DNA from: DAISKN01 sp963716925
GTDB taxonomy: Bacteria > Acidobacteriota > Vicinamibacteria > Marinacidobacterales > SMYC01
DNA length: 64,000 bases
Direction of reading: 5' to 3'
NCBI GenBank assembly: GCA_963716925.1
Contig: CAVQUX010000025.1
Span: 620,001-684,000 of the forward strand
Below the pieces are notes generated by a model. That model had not been told where the DNA came from, did not search any database, and saw only the letters and a program-made list of their open reading frames with translations. A program made the translations under genes and the position numbers. The first letter of the stretch is position 1. The number at the start of each line of letters is the position of its first letter. Shown piece by piece: positions 17,270 through 26,557 of this stretch.

Positions 17270-18838
17270 GTGGATTCCCCCCCGGAGACCGATGGGAAAA
17301 TCCCTCACCCCAGGTCACAGGTGAGTGACGGCAAGCCCTCTATCCTTGCTTCCATGTTCGGGGCTCACGCCGGCGCCGACCGGGTCGGGACCTACTCCCC
17401 CGTCGTCCTCAGTCGAATTCTGAAACGCACGGCGGACGAGGCGCGCTCGGGCGCGCTCCAGGTGGTCTCGGGCCCTTCCCTCAAGACCATCCATTTCGAT
17501 CGGGGCGCGGTCCGGTTCGCGGCCAGCAACGTTCGAACGGACCGCCTCGGCGAGAGCATGCTCGCCCACGAGTTCATCTCCAGACAGGATTACGAGCGCG
17601 CGGTCGAGAGGATGAAGAACGACCGATGCCGATTCGGCGAGGCCCTGGTCTCTCTCGGCCGCCTCACCGAGGACGAGGTGCACCGGGAGGTCGCAATCCA
17701 GGTGCAGCGGATCGTGCTCTCCTTGTTTCGAACTGCCGCGGGCACGTACAGCTATGACGACTCTTCCGATGACGCGGCGATCGCCACCGCTCTGCCCTTC
17801 GGGCTTCCGGTCCCCCCGCTCATGCTCAAGGGTCTGCGGGCGATCGAAGACGGAAAGTTGATTCTTTCCGTGCTGCCTCCATCCACCACCCGCGTCCGCG
17901 CCGCCGCGGCCCCCCCGAAAGGAGCGCCCCTCAAGAAGCTTTCGGACGGGGAGCGGTCCGTTCTCGAGATCGCGGGCGAGGGAACCGAGATTGGAGACAT
18001 CGTTCTACGGAGCGAGCTCGGCCGGAGCGCGGCGTTCCGAAGCTGCTTCATTCTGCTCTCGCTGGGTCTGCTCGAGGCGATTCGCGACGACGTCTCGCCG
18101 TCTCTCGACCCCGAGCCGTCCGCGCCCCTCGAGCCCCCGGAGCCAATGGAAATCCTCGAGCCCTGCCGCGACCTCATCGTGGCGCAGTTCGACAAGCTCT
18201 CGATGGTGAGCGAGCGCGACCTCCTCGGCATCCGGACGGACGCGAACCACGAGCAAGCTTCCGAAGCCTACGAGGCGCTCAAAGCCGAGTGGGCCGAGGT
18301 CCGCCAGCAGACCCAGGACGAGGTGCTCCTGGACAAGGTCGACGCCATCCAGCTCCAGCTGGCGACGGCGTACGCACGGGTCCGGCTGGAGCTCGACAAC
18401 CGGAAGCTGAAACCGGAGCCCGAGCCCCGGGACTTCGGCCGCCGCGAGCGCATCGAGCAGCTCGCGCGCGACGCCCGGCTTCACGTCCAGGTCAGGGACT
18501 GGAGCGGCGCCGTCCCGCTCCTCATCGAGCTGGTGGCGCTCGAGCCTCAACGGGCCGAGTTCCAGGCCCTTCTCGGGAAAACGATGCAACATAGTCCTTC
18601 CATGAGGAAGAACGCCGAGCAGCATCTGCTCGAAGCGGTGATGCTCGCTCCCCAGGACATTTCGATGCGGCTCGAGCTCGCCCGCTACTACTTGACCGGC
18701 TCCAACCGATCCCGGGCGCGCGGCGAGATCCAGGCGGTCCTCGGGATGGACCCGGGAAACGCAGAAGCCCAGCGGCTCCTGGCCTCGCTTCGCGACCCCA
18801 CGCCGATGCAGAAGCTCTTCAACAAAGTCTTCCGCTGA
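17270..18838 (+). CDS. DUF4388 (PATAN) domain protein with TPR-like C-terminus
   Basis: A 522-residue soluble protein. Residues about 45-240 show the DUF4388 pattern seen in gliding and signalling proteins of delta-proteobacteria and acidobacteria (SGALQVVSGPSLKTIHFDRG, RLGESMLAHEFISRQDYERA). A middle part, SERDLLGIRTDANHEQASEAY (about 310-335), resembles a degenerate J-domain. The last 130 residues are TPR-like (AVPLLIELVALEPQRAEFQ, HLLEAVMLAPQDISMRLELA). GTG 17270 has GAGGA nine bases upstream; a second in-frame GTG at 17321 is possible and would drop 17 unremarkable residues. No enzyme motif is present; a scaffold or signalling role is likely. The 200 bases before it hold no convincing gene. 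Confidence 0.75.
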   Translation: MDSPPETDGKIPHPRSQVSDGKPSILASMFGAHAGADRVGTYSPVVLSRILKRTADEARSGALQVVSGPSLKTIHFDRGAVRFAASNVRTDRLGESMLAHEFISRQDYERAVERMKNDRCRFGEALVSLGRLTEDEVHREVAIQVQRIVLSLFRTAAGTYSYDDSSDDAAIATALPFGLPVPPLMLKGLRAIEDGKLILSVLPPSTTRVRAAAAPPKGAPLKKLSDGERSVLEIAGEGTEIGDIVLRSELGRSAAFRSCFILLSLGLLEAIRDDVSPSLDPEPSAPLEPPEPMEILEPCRDLIVAQFDKLSMVSERDLLGIRTDANHEQASEAYEALKAEWAEVRQQTQDEVLLDKVDAIQLQLATAYARVRLELDNRKLKPEPEPRDFGRRERIEQLARDARLHVQVRDWSGAVPLLIELVALEPQRAEFQALLGKTMQHSPSMRKNAEQHLLEAVMLAPQDISMRLELARYYLTGSNRSRARGEIQAVLGMDPGNAEAQRLLASLRDPTPMQKLFNKVFR

Positions 18839-18902
18839 TTCGTCAGCGCCAGGCTCCCCTTTCTTGGATTTTCCCGCGGCGAGCCGGTACCATTGCCGTG
18901 CC

Positions 18903-20027
18903 ATGCAAACTCGAAAGCTGCGGGTCGCGGTTCTGGGCGCGGGCAAGTGGGCCGAGCACGCTCACATTCCGGGATGGAAGAGAGACCCGCGAGTCGAAGT
19001 CGTGGTCCTCGCGGACGTGGTGCGGGAGCGCGCAGAAGAGCTCGGAAGGCAGCTTTCGATCCCGGAGGTGACCACCGACTGGCAGTCCGCCGTTTCGCGG
19101 CCGGACGTCGACGTCGTCGACGTGGTGACGCCGTCTTCCACGCACTTCGAGCTCGCCATCGCCGCGCTCGAGTCCGGCAAGCACGTTCTCTGCGAGAAGC
19201 CTGTCGCCTACGATTACCGCGAGACTCGCGGAGCTTCTGAGCTCGCCCGCAAGAAGGGTCTCAAGACGAAGCTCGGGTTCACGTTCCGCTACAGCCCCGG
19301 GGTCCAGTACGCGAGATCGCTTCTCGACGAGGGCTTCGTCGGCCGGGTTTTCTTCTTCAACGGATACGAGCAGAACTCTCAATGGCTCGATCCGGAGGAG
19401 CCTCTCCGCCAGTCGGACCCCGAGGCCGACCCGAGCGTCCTCCAGACGTCGTCTCTCGAGGGCTACGGGGCTCCGATCATCGACATCGGCCACTGGTGGG
19501 TCGGTGCCGACCTCGCGCGGGTAGTCGGGGTCATGACCAACTTCATCCCCGAGAGACGGGTGCGCGGGCTCGAAGGGATGAGGCGCATGAACATCGACGA
19601 CGGCGACATCTTCATCGGGGAGCACGTGAACGGCGCCCTGACCTCGATCCAGACGAGCTTCGTCACCATCGGCAACTACCCGGGAGTCGAAGCACGGGTC
19701 TACGGGGATCGAGGGGCCATCATCTGCCGTCTCGTCGAGGAGCGGGGCGTCGCCGAGACCATCCGCGTCGCGACCAAAGACGAGGTCGAGTTTCGCGAGC
19801 TCGCGATTCCCGAGCGCTTCTACCCGGCGGGAGGCCATGCGCGCGAGTCCTGGCGGAGCCTGTTCTACGCCAACCTCATCCGGGACTTCATCGACGAGAT
19901 TCTAGAGGGCGGCACGCGGAATCAGGGAGGCTTCGAGGACGGCGCGTGGGTCCAGGAGACCATCAACGCCGTCGAGGTCTCGTACCACGAGCGCCGCTGG
20001 GTCTCGCTCCCCCTCCTTAGCCCCTGA
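18903..20027 (+). CDS. Gfo/Idh/MocA family NAD(P)-dependent oxidoreductase
   Basis: A 374-residue dehydrogenase with the N-terminal Rossmann motif VAVLGAGKWAEHAHIPGW and the family signature ESGKHVLCEKPVAYDYRE (the EKP lysine near residue 99). The conserved C-terminal pattern of Gfo/Idh/MocA enzymes, GAPIIDIGHWWVGADL, includes the D-x2-H pair. Members oxidise or reduce sugars, inositols and related ketones; the substrate is not readable. The start is ATG 18903 rather than the upstream GTG/ATG at 18864, since the Rossmann strand begins eight residues after it. The DUF885 gene starts four bases after its stop, suggesting one transcript. Confidence 0.88.
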   Translation: MQTRKLRVAVLGAGKWAEHAHIPGWKRDPRVEVVVLADVVRERAEELGRQLSIPEVTTDWQSAVSRPDVDVVDVVTPSSTHFELAIAALESGKHVLCEKPVAYDYRETRGASELARKKGLKTKLGFTFRYSPGVQYARSLLDEGFVGRVFFFNGYEQNSQWLDPEEPLRQSDPEADPSVLQTSSLEGYGAPIIDIGHWWVGADLARVVGVMTNFIPERRVRGLEGMRRMNIDDGDIFIGEHVNGALTSIQTSFVTIGNYPGVEARVYGDRGAIICRLVEERGVAETIRVATKDEVEFRELAIPERFYPAGGHARESWRSLFYANLIRDFIDEILEGGTRNQGGFEDGAWVQETINAVEVSYHERRWVSLPLLSP

Positions 20028-20031
20028 TGTG

Positions 20032-21603
20032 ATGACGCGCCTCCCGAACTGGCTGGACCGCTTCTTCGACGGGTACTACCGGCGACACCCGGTGAACGCC
20101 ACCTTCATCGGTTTCCACGAGCACGACCACCGGCTTCCCGATTTCTCCGATGGGGACGCGGACGTTCTGCTCGCGGAAGTCGACACCCTGACCGCGGAGG
20201 CGCTGACTCCCCTCGAGAAGATCGACCTGGATCTCGCCGCGGGACAGCTCGAGATCGAGCGCTGGGAGCGTGCCTCGGGCCGCTTCCATGAGCTCAATCC
20301 CGCCTGCTACACGGGTGAGGCCGTCTTCGGTGTGTTCTCTCTCCTGCTCCGCGAGTTCGCCCCGCGCAAGGAGCGATATCGAAAGGCGGGGGAAAGGCTC
20401 GCCGCCATTCCCGCCTTCCTCGACCGGGGAAAGAAGAACCTCCGCGCGGCGCCGCCCCTCTGGACGGCGCGAGCCCTGCGCGAGTGTGAGGGAGCGATCG
20501 ATTTCTTGGACACGGGCATGGCCCGACTCGAAGACTCCGGGGTCCTCGCGGTCCCGGCCGCTGAGGCTCGCCGCGCGTTCGCGTCCTTCCACCACCACCT
20601 GGAGCGCGGTCTCGGAGCGGCGGCCCACGCCTGCGGGGCCGAAGGTTTCGATCTTCTCCTGCGCAAGGCGCACTTCCTCGATGAGTCCGCATCGGAGATA
20701 TCCGCCCGCGCACGCGAGGGGCTTCGTCGGTCGGAGGCGGAGCTCGCCGTGGGAGCTCCCAGATTCGGGTCGAGCGACTATCGGGACGTGCTCGCCCGTC
20801 TCGAGGAGACAGGTCCGCCGCCGGAGCAGACTCGAAAGAGGTGCCGGGATCTATGGGAGGAGAGTCGGGCCTTCGCGGTCGACCGCGGTCTCATCACCTG
20901 GCCGGACTATCCCCTCGATTTCGTTCCCCAGCCGGCGTGGGCGCGGGAGGCCGCTCCCAAGTTGTACTTTCTCTTCTACCGATCGCCGGCGCCCTTCGAC
21001 GCCCTTCCGCGCGTGGACCATCTGTTGCCGCCGGCCGAGTCCGGGATCGCGGAGGCGGTCCTCAAGCTGAACCACGTCATCCACCATGCGGGTCTCGGAC
21101 ACCACGTTCAAAACTGGCACGCCTCGCGCGCTCCCTCGCGAATCGGCCGCGTCGCCGCTGTCGACTGCGCGTATCGCATCGCCATGCTTTGCGGAGGCAC
21201 GATGGCGGAAGGATGGGCGTCTTACGCGACCGATCTGATGGACGAGGCGGGGTACCTGACCCCGCTCGAGTCGTACGCCGAGCACCACGCGCGAGCCCGA
21301 GCCGCGGCCCGCGCCGTCGTGGACGTCGAGCTGCACCATGGCCGCATGAGCCTCGAAGAAGCGGAGCGATTCTATCGAGAGCACACCAACATGAGCGAGG
21401 CCGCGGCCCGCTCCGAGGTGACGAAGAACAGTATGTTTCCCGCCGCCGCCCTCATCTACTTCGTCGGCTCGACCGCGATCCGCGACCTGCGGCGGGAGCA
21501 CGAGGGTCGCCTCGGGCTACGAGGCTTCCACGATCGTTTTCTCGCCCACGGCTCCCTTCCGGTCGCTTCGATCGGGCGCGCGATGGCGCTCGAAACCGGC
21601 TGA
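20032..21603 (+). CDS. DUF885 family protein with altered metal-site motif
   Basis: A 523-residue, mostly helical protein of the DUF885 family, which is related to M32-like zinc peptidases. The N-terminal wording RYDRRPVNATFIG-like (YYRRHPVNATFIGFHEHD) and the C-terminal GGTMAEGWASYATDLMDEAG fit the family. The usual metal motif, HE-x2-PGHH, is here HHAGLGHHVQ (about residues 361-370): the glutamate expected to be catalytic is a histidine. GHH and the downstream AEGW glutamate are kept. No signal peptide is seen, whereas many relatives are exported. It may be inactive as a peptidase or use another chemistry. It follows the Gfo/Idh/MocA gene by four bases; ATG 20032 is preferred to GTG 20029. 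Confidence 0.8.
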   Translation: MTRLPNWLDRFFDGYYRRHPVNATFIGFHEHDHRLPDFSDGDADVLLAEVDTLTAEALTPLEKIDLDLAAGQLEIERWERASGRFHELNPACYTGEAVFGVFSLLLREFAPRKERYRKAGERLAAIPAFLDRGKKNLRAAPPLWTARALRECEGAIDFLDTGMARLEDSGVLAVPAAEARRAFASFHHHLERGLGAAAHACGAEGFDLLLRKAHFLDESASEISARAREGLRRSEAELAVGAPRFGSSDYRDVLARLEETGPPPEQTRKRCRDLWEESRAFAVDRGLITWPDYPLDFVPQPAWAREAAPKLYFLFYRSPAPFDALPRVDHLLPPAESGIAEAVLKLNHVIHHAGLGHHVQNWHASRAPSRIGRVAAVDCAYRIAMLCGGTMAEGWASYATDLMDEAGYLTPLESYAEHHARARAAARAVVDVELHHGRMSLEEAERFYREHTNMSEAAARSEVTKNSMFPAAALIYFVGSTAIRDLRREHEGRLGLRGFHDRFLAHGSLPVASIGRAMALETG

Positions 21604-21607
21604 GGGG

Positions 21608-23662
21608 CTATTCCGGCTCCGCTTTCGCCGGCAGGGCGAACGCCACGTACGCTCCACCCGTCGGCGCATCGCCGGCCCTTCCGCCTCCGGCCGCGATGAC
21701 TACGAACTGACGCCCTTCCGCCTCGAAGGTCGCAGGCGTCGCGTTCCCCGCGAACGGCAATATCGTTTCCCAGAGCAGCTCGCCGGTCCGTTTGTCGAAG
21801 GCGCGGAGCTTCTTGTCGTAGCTCGTGGCCCCGATGAACAGGAGACCGCCCGCCGTCACGATCGGCCCTCCGTAGTTCTCGCTTCCCGTGTCCTCGAGGC
21901 CGCGGGCGACGAGCTCCGGATACTCGCCGAAGGGAATCCGCCAGGCATACTCGCCGGTGTTCAGATCGATGGCGCTCAGCGTTCCCCAGGGCGGCGCGAC
22001 CGCGGGATAACCGTCCGGGTCCCGGAATCTCTTGTAACCCGTGAATCGGTACGGTTGCTTCGCGGATACCGCCTCCGTCGAGATCACGTCCTCGCCCGTG
22101 ACCACGTATTCGACGATGGCGTTCACCGATTCGTCCGCCAGATCCGGGAACCCGGGCATCCTTCCTGCCCCCTCTCGAAGGACCGCGACGAGCTCCGGCC
22201 GCAAGCGCCGCGCGCCCAGCCCGACAAGCGAGGGAATCGAAGGCGGCGCTCCCGCCCCGTCGTCGCCGTGGCAGGACGCGCACTCGCGCAGGTAGAGCGC
22301 TCGTCCGCCGAGGCCGGCATCGCTCGGAACCAGGCGCCCCGTCCAGGCCATGTCGTTCGCGTTCACGTACAGAAGGCCGGTCTCGGGATCGAACGCCGCT
22401 CCGCCCCACTCCGCGCCGCCGTCGAAGCCGGGAAACACCACCGTCCCGCGCTCGAGGGAGAGAGGCGCGAACGGACCCTCGCTCGAAAGCTTCGAGAGCT
22501 CGGCGAGCGCCCACGCATGCGCCTCGGGCGTTCGCGTGGTCATCATTTCCGCCGTGAGCCGCTGCCGCGCGAAAGGCTTCGGAAGCACCGGCACGGGCTG
22601 CGTGGCGGAGGCTGCTTCGCCCGGCACGTCGCTCGCGGGAACGGGCTGGTACTCGATGGGAAAGATCGGCTCTCCCGTCGAGCGATCGAAGACGAAGACC
22701 AGGCCGTGCTTGGTCAGCTGGGCGACGGCGTCGACCGACTTCCCGTTCCGGTTCACGGTGACCAGGCTCGGCGGCGACGGGAGGTCGCGGTCCAGGATGT
22801 CGTGACGAACCACCTGGAAATGCCAGAGGCGCTTGCCGGTTCCGGCATCGAGCGCGAGGAGCGAGTTCGCGAAAAGGTTGTCTCCGATGCGATCGCCGCC
22901 GTAGAAATCCGCGGCCGCCGAGCCGGTCGGGACGTAGACGATCCCGCGCGCCACGTCGAGAGCCATGCCCGCCCAGTTGTTCGCGCCGCCGCTCGCGGTC
23001 CACGAGTCGCCGGACCAGCTCTCGTAGCCCGGCTCTCCGGGATGCGGAATGGTGTGGAACGTCCAGCGCAGCGCTCCGGTCCTCGCATCGTACGCGCGCA
23101 CGTCGCCCGGAGAAGAAGGCAGCTCTTCTCCCACGCGGCCGCCGACGATGAGGGTGTCCCGATAGACGACTCCCGGCGACGTCAATTGAACCGACTGCTT
23201 CTCGGGATCCCGGCCCAGATTCGCGCGGAGGTCGATGCGTCCGCCTTCCCCGAAGGTGGCAATCGGCTTCCCGGTCTCGGCGTCGAGGGCGTAGAGGAAA
23301 TGCAGCACTGCCGCGAACACCCGCCGGTCGGCGCCGTCCGCCCAGTACATCAGACCGCGATTCGGCCCTCGACTCTCGACTCCCGAATCGAACGTCCACA
23401 GGAGCTCTCCCGTCGCGGCGCGAAGAGCAAAAGTCTTGTGCGACGGCGTCAGCGCATAAAGGACGCCGTCGACGACGATGGGCTGGGTCTGCAGGCCCCC
23501 GGCCTCCCCGGTGTCGTAGGTCCAGGCGACCTCCAGGTTTTTCACGTTCCCGCGGTCGATCTGACGCAGGCTAGAATAACGAATCTGTTCGGGGCCGCCC
23601 CCGTACGACTCCCATCTTCGATATTCGGGCGGGGTGAGGAGAAGGAGAACGATGAACAGCAT
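21608..23662 (-). CDS. PQQ-dependent alcohol/sugar dehydrogenase with cytochrome c domain, exported
   Basis: A 684-residue quinoprotein. It starts MLFIVLLLLTPP, a short signal sequence, followed by the propeller start YRRWESYGGGPEQIRYSSL. Propeller tryptophan-docking blades are frequent (TGELLWTFDSG, TGKRLWHFQVV, TGELLWETILPF). A cytochrome c haem site, CASCHGDDGAG, is inserted near residue 455, with a likely Met ligand in GRMPGF. Such enzymes oxidise alcohols or sugars in the periplasm and pass electrons through the haem to the respiratory chain. No PQQ synthesis genes are in the window. The start codon lies only nine bases from the divergent permease start at 23672, so each gene's promoter must lie inside the other's coding sequence or 5' end. 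Confidence 0.88.
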   Translation of the reverse strand: MLFIVLLLLTPPEYRRWESYGGGPEQIRYSSLRQIDRGNVKNLEVAWTYDTGEAGGLQTQPIVVDGVLYALTPSHKTFALRAATGELLWTFDSGVESRGPNRGLMYWADGADRRVFAAVLHFLYALDAETGKPIATFGEGGRIDLRANLGRDPEKQSVQLTSPGVVYRDTLIVGGRVGEELPSSPGDVRAYDARTGALRWTFHTIPHPGEPGYESWSGDSWTASGGANNWAGMALDVARGIVYVPTGSAAADFYGGDRIGDNLFANSLLALDAGTGKRLWHFQVVRHDILDRDLPSPPSLVTVNRNGKSVDAVAQLTKHGLVFVFDRSTGEPIFPIEYQPVPASDVPGEAASATQPVPVLPKPFARQRLTAEMMTTRTPEAHAWALAELSKLSSEGPFAPLSLERGTVVFPGFDGGAEWGGAAFDPETGLLYVNANDMAWTGRLVPSDAGLGGRALYLRECASCHGDDGAGAPPSIPSLVGLGARRLRPELVAVLREGAGRMPGFPDLADESVNAIVEYVVTGEDVISTEAVSAKQPYRFTGYKRFRDPDGYPAVAPPWGTLSAIDLNTGEYAWRIPFGEYPELVARGLEDTGSENYGGPIVTAGGLLFIGATSYDKKLRAFDKRTGELLWETILPFAGNATPATFEAEGRQFVVIAAGGGRAGDAPTGGAYVAFALPAKAEPE

Positions 23663-23671
23663 CGGAACGCC

Positions 23672-26054
23672 ATGAGAGTATCAAAGACCACGTTCGGCGG
23701 GATCGGGTTCGGGGTCGCGACCCTCGCCCTCGGCCTCGCCGCGACGGGCCTGGTATTCGGCGTGGTGAGCGGGGTTCTCCTCCGCCCCTTTCCATTTCAC
23801 GATCCCGAGCGACTCGTTCTCGTCTGGGACACGAACCGCGACCGGCCGCGAGATCTCGAGATGACCTCCTACTCGAACTTCGTCGACTACGCGGCGCTGA
23901 ACGAAGTCTTCGAAGGGACGGCCGCGTGGCAGCGGCCGACGTCGATGACCCTGAAGAGCACCGAGGGCGCGGAGGAGATCCACGCGAGCGTCGTCACGTC
24001 GAGCTTCTTCGCCGTCGTCGGAGTCGAGCCCGTCCTGGGACGCGGCTTCCTCCCGGAGGAGGGTGTGCCTGGGGGGCCCGGCGCCGTCGTTCTGAGCGAT
24101 GGGCTCTGGCTGCGACGCTTCGGAGCTTCCGCGGAGGTCCTGGGCTCGACCGTCGTCCTCGACGGCGCTCCCTACGCCGTCGTCGGCGTCGCTCCGCCCG
24201 AATTCGAGAGCCCGGCCGGAGAGAGCGAGATCTTTCGTCCCGATGGCGTTCGCACCCAATGCCATTGACCGAGGACAGAACTATCTTTCGGTGATTGGGC
24301 GGTTGAGGCCGGAGGTCGCGCTCGAAGCGGCGCAGTCCGAGATGGACAGGCTCGGGAGCACGCTCGAGCGCGAGTACCCGGCGACGAACGACGGCGTGAG
24401 GCCGCGTCTCGTTCCTCTGTCCGACCACGTTCTCGGGCCGGTGCGGCCCGTGATCCTGACTCTGTTCGGAGGGGTCCTGTTCCTTCTCGCCGTCGCCTGC
24501 GCCAACGTCTCCAACCTGCATCTCGCGAGAATCGTGTCGCGCGAGGGCGAGATCGCAATCCGCCTCTCGCTCGGAGCCTCGAGGCTCCGGGTCTTCGCCT
24601 CGACGCTGCTCGAGGCAATGTGGGTCTGGGCCGGAGGTGCCGGAGCAGCCCTCGTGGCTATCCGGGTCGGGTTCCCCTTCCTGTCTTCGCTCCTCGGCGA
24701 CCGGCTTCCCCGCGTTCTCGAGGGAAGGCCCGACGGCGCGACGCTCGCGTTCACCGTAGTCGCCGCGGCGGCGACGGCGCTCGCGTTCGGAGCACCGGTG
24801 GCGTTCTACGCTTCCCGGGTCACTCTGCAACGGAGCCGGGCCGGTCGAGGGGCGGAGACCGAGGATCCCGCCGGTCGGCGCCTGCGCCGCGCGCTGGTGG
24901 TCGCCCAGATCGCTCTCGCCTGCGTGCTCCTCGTCGGGAGCGGGCTTCTCGCGAGAAGCCTGCTTCGACTGAGCCGCGTGCCTCTGGGCTTCGAGGCGGA
25001 GAACGTCCTCGTCGCCCGCGTCGCCCTCGGCGATTCATACGCAGAGGAGGCGCGCCGAATCGCCTACATCGAAGAGCTTCTCGACCGACTCCGGGTGCTT
25101 CCTTCCGTCACCTCCGTCGGCGCTTCGACCATCGTGCCGATGAACCGATTCGGAATCGATTTCGACGTTCCCTATTACCTCCCCGGAAGCCCCGAGCCCG
25201 AACGGGCCTCGGCCCCCAAGGCGCGGTTCCGCGCGGCCACTCCCGAATACTTCCGAACGCTCTCGACTCCTCTTCTCTTCGGTCGGGACTTCACCCGGGA
25301 GGATCGGATGGATAGACCGCGCGTGGTCATCGTGAACCGAACGCTCGCGCGCCGGCTCGGACGCCCGGAGAGCGCCGTCGGGAGCCGACTCCGATTCTTC
25401 TGGGCGGACTGGCAGACCTACGAGATCGTCGGCGTCGTGGAGGACACACGAACCTACCGCGCCGCGGACGAGCCGCTCCCGGAGCTCTTCGTCCCCCATT
25501 CCCAGAACCCGTACCTGGTCATGAACGTCGTCGTGGCGAGCTCGGGAACGTCCGAGCCTCTCGCGGAGGCCGTGCACTCGGTCGCGCGGAGCCTCGATCC
25601 CGACGAGCCCGTCATCGCGACCCTCCCGCTCCCCGCGCTCGTGTCGGCCACGATGGCTCGCGAGAACCTCGCCGCGCGGCTCCTGGGTCTCCTTTCGGCG
25701 GCGGCGGTCCTCCTGGCGCTGGTCGGCGTCTACGCCGTGCTCTCGTTCACCACGAGGCGACGGACTCGAGAGATTGGAATCCGCATGGCCCTCGGAGCCG
25801 CGCCCGGAGGAATTCTGAAATGGGCGTTGAGACAGGGCGCGGTCCTGACCCTCGCCGGGATCGGCGTCGGTCTGGCGGTGTCGTTGGCTGCCGCCGGCGT
25901 CCTCTCGGAGCTCCTGTTCGGCGTGGGCATTCGAGATCCACTCACCTTCATCGCGGCCCCGCTTCTTTTGTTCGTCCTGTCGATGACAGCGTCCTACCTC
26001 GCAGTGCGGCCGGCCGTTCGGATCGATCCTGCGGCGGCGTTTCGATCCGAGTAG
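23672..26054 (+). CDS. MacB-like orphan ABC permease (acidobacterial duplicated type), frameshifted at about 24240
   Basis: Membrane permease of the MacB/FtsX group without its own ATPase. The first frame (to 24268) gives a first helix and periplasmic part: TLALGLAATGLVFGVVSGVL, LLRPFPFHDPERLVLVWD, FFAVVGVEPVLGRGFLPEE. It then breaks after SEIFRP; the second frame continues MAFAPNAIDRGQNYLSVIGR and three helices, a repeated periplasmic part and a final helix pair ending 26054. One surplus base in gtcCCgatggcg (about 24237-24241) explains the break; corrected length is 793 residues, as for acidobacterial duplicated orphan permeases. A sequencing error is more likely than decay, as both halves read cleanly. 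The natural substrate of this group is unknown. The ferredoxin-thioredoxin reductase gene follows by 23 bases. Confidence 0.8.
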
Positions 26055-26077
26055 CTTCCTCGAAAGGAGGTCTCGAA

Positions 26078-26506
26078 GTGGCGAAGCTCCCCCCGAGCGA
26101 AGAGAGCGTCTCCCGGGCGCGAAAACTGGTGGAGGGCTACTGCAAGAAATCCGGAACCACCACGCATCCCGAAAAGGAAGTGACGGAGCTGGTGGTGCTG
26201 GGTCTCGCGCGCCACATGGACGAGCTCGGAAAACCGCTCTGCCCCTGCCGGTTCTACCCCGACAAGAACGAGGAGGTGAAGCACCGTACGTGGATCTGTC
26301 CCTGCGACGACATGCAGATCTACAAGTATTGCCACTGCCTCCTGTTCGTGAACGCGAACGGACAGCCCATCACCGAGCACCTGCCCGCGGATCACGAGGG
26401 CCGCGGGATCCACGGCCTCGTCCCCGACCCGACACCCCATCTCGGGCGCCCGCTGCGGGACAAGGCGGAGGAAAGAGAGAAGGAACGGAGAGAGCGTCCC
26501 TCGTAG
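26078..26506 (+). CDS. Ferredoxin-thioredoxin reductase catalytic chain
   Basis: A 142-residue protein with the complete signature CPC-x16-CPC-x8-CHC (residues about 54-84). These cysteines bind the 4Fe-4S cluster and form the redox-active disulfide that reduces thioredoxin. The variable chain that pairs with it in plants and cyanobacteria is not seen in this window. The start is GTG 26078, chosen because a strong AAAGGAGG stands seven bases upstream; the longer open frame from 25820 overlaps the permease. After residue 100 the tail is highly charged (DKAEEREKERRERPS). It could pass electrons from ferredoxin or rubredoxin-like donors to thioredoxin in a non-photosynthetic cell (inference). 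Confidence 0.9.
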   Translation: MAKLPPSEESVSRARKLVEGYCKKSGTTTHPEKEVTELVVLGLARHMDELGKPLCPCRFYPDKNEEVKHRTWICPCDDMQIYKYCHCLLFVNANGQPITEHLPADHEGRGIHGLVPDPTPHLGRPLRDKAEEREKERRERPS

Positions 26507-26557
26507 AGCGCGGAGGAAACGAGTACAATAGCCGGGTTGGTCCAGCCAGTAGAATGA

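Noticed and set aside
17151..17324. 57-codon frame with a signal-like start (MRALAPAVLWLLASI)
   Set aside because: The rest is Pro/Arg-rich without pattern, there is no good ribosome site, and it overlaps the DUF4388 gene start; too weak to call.
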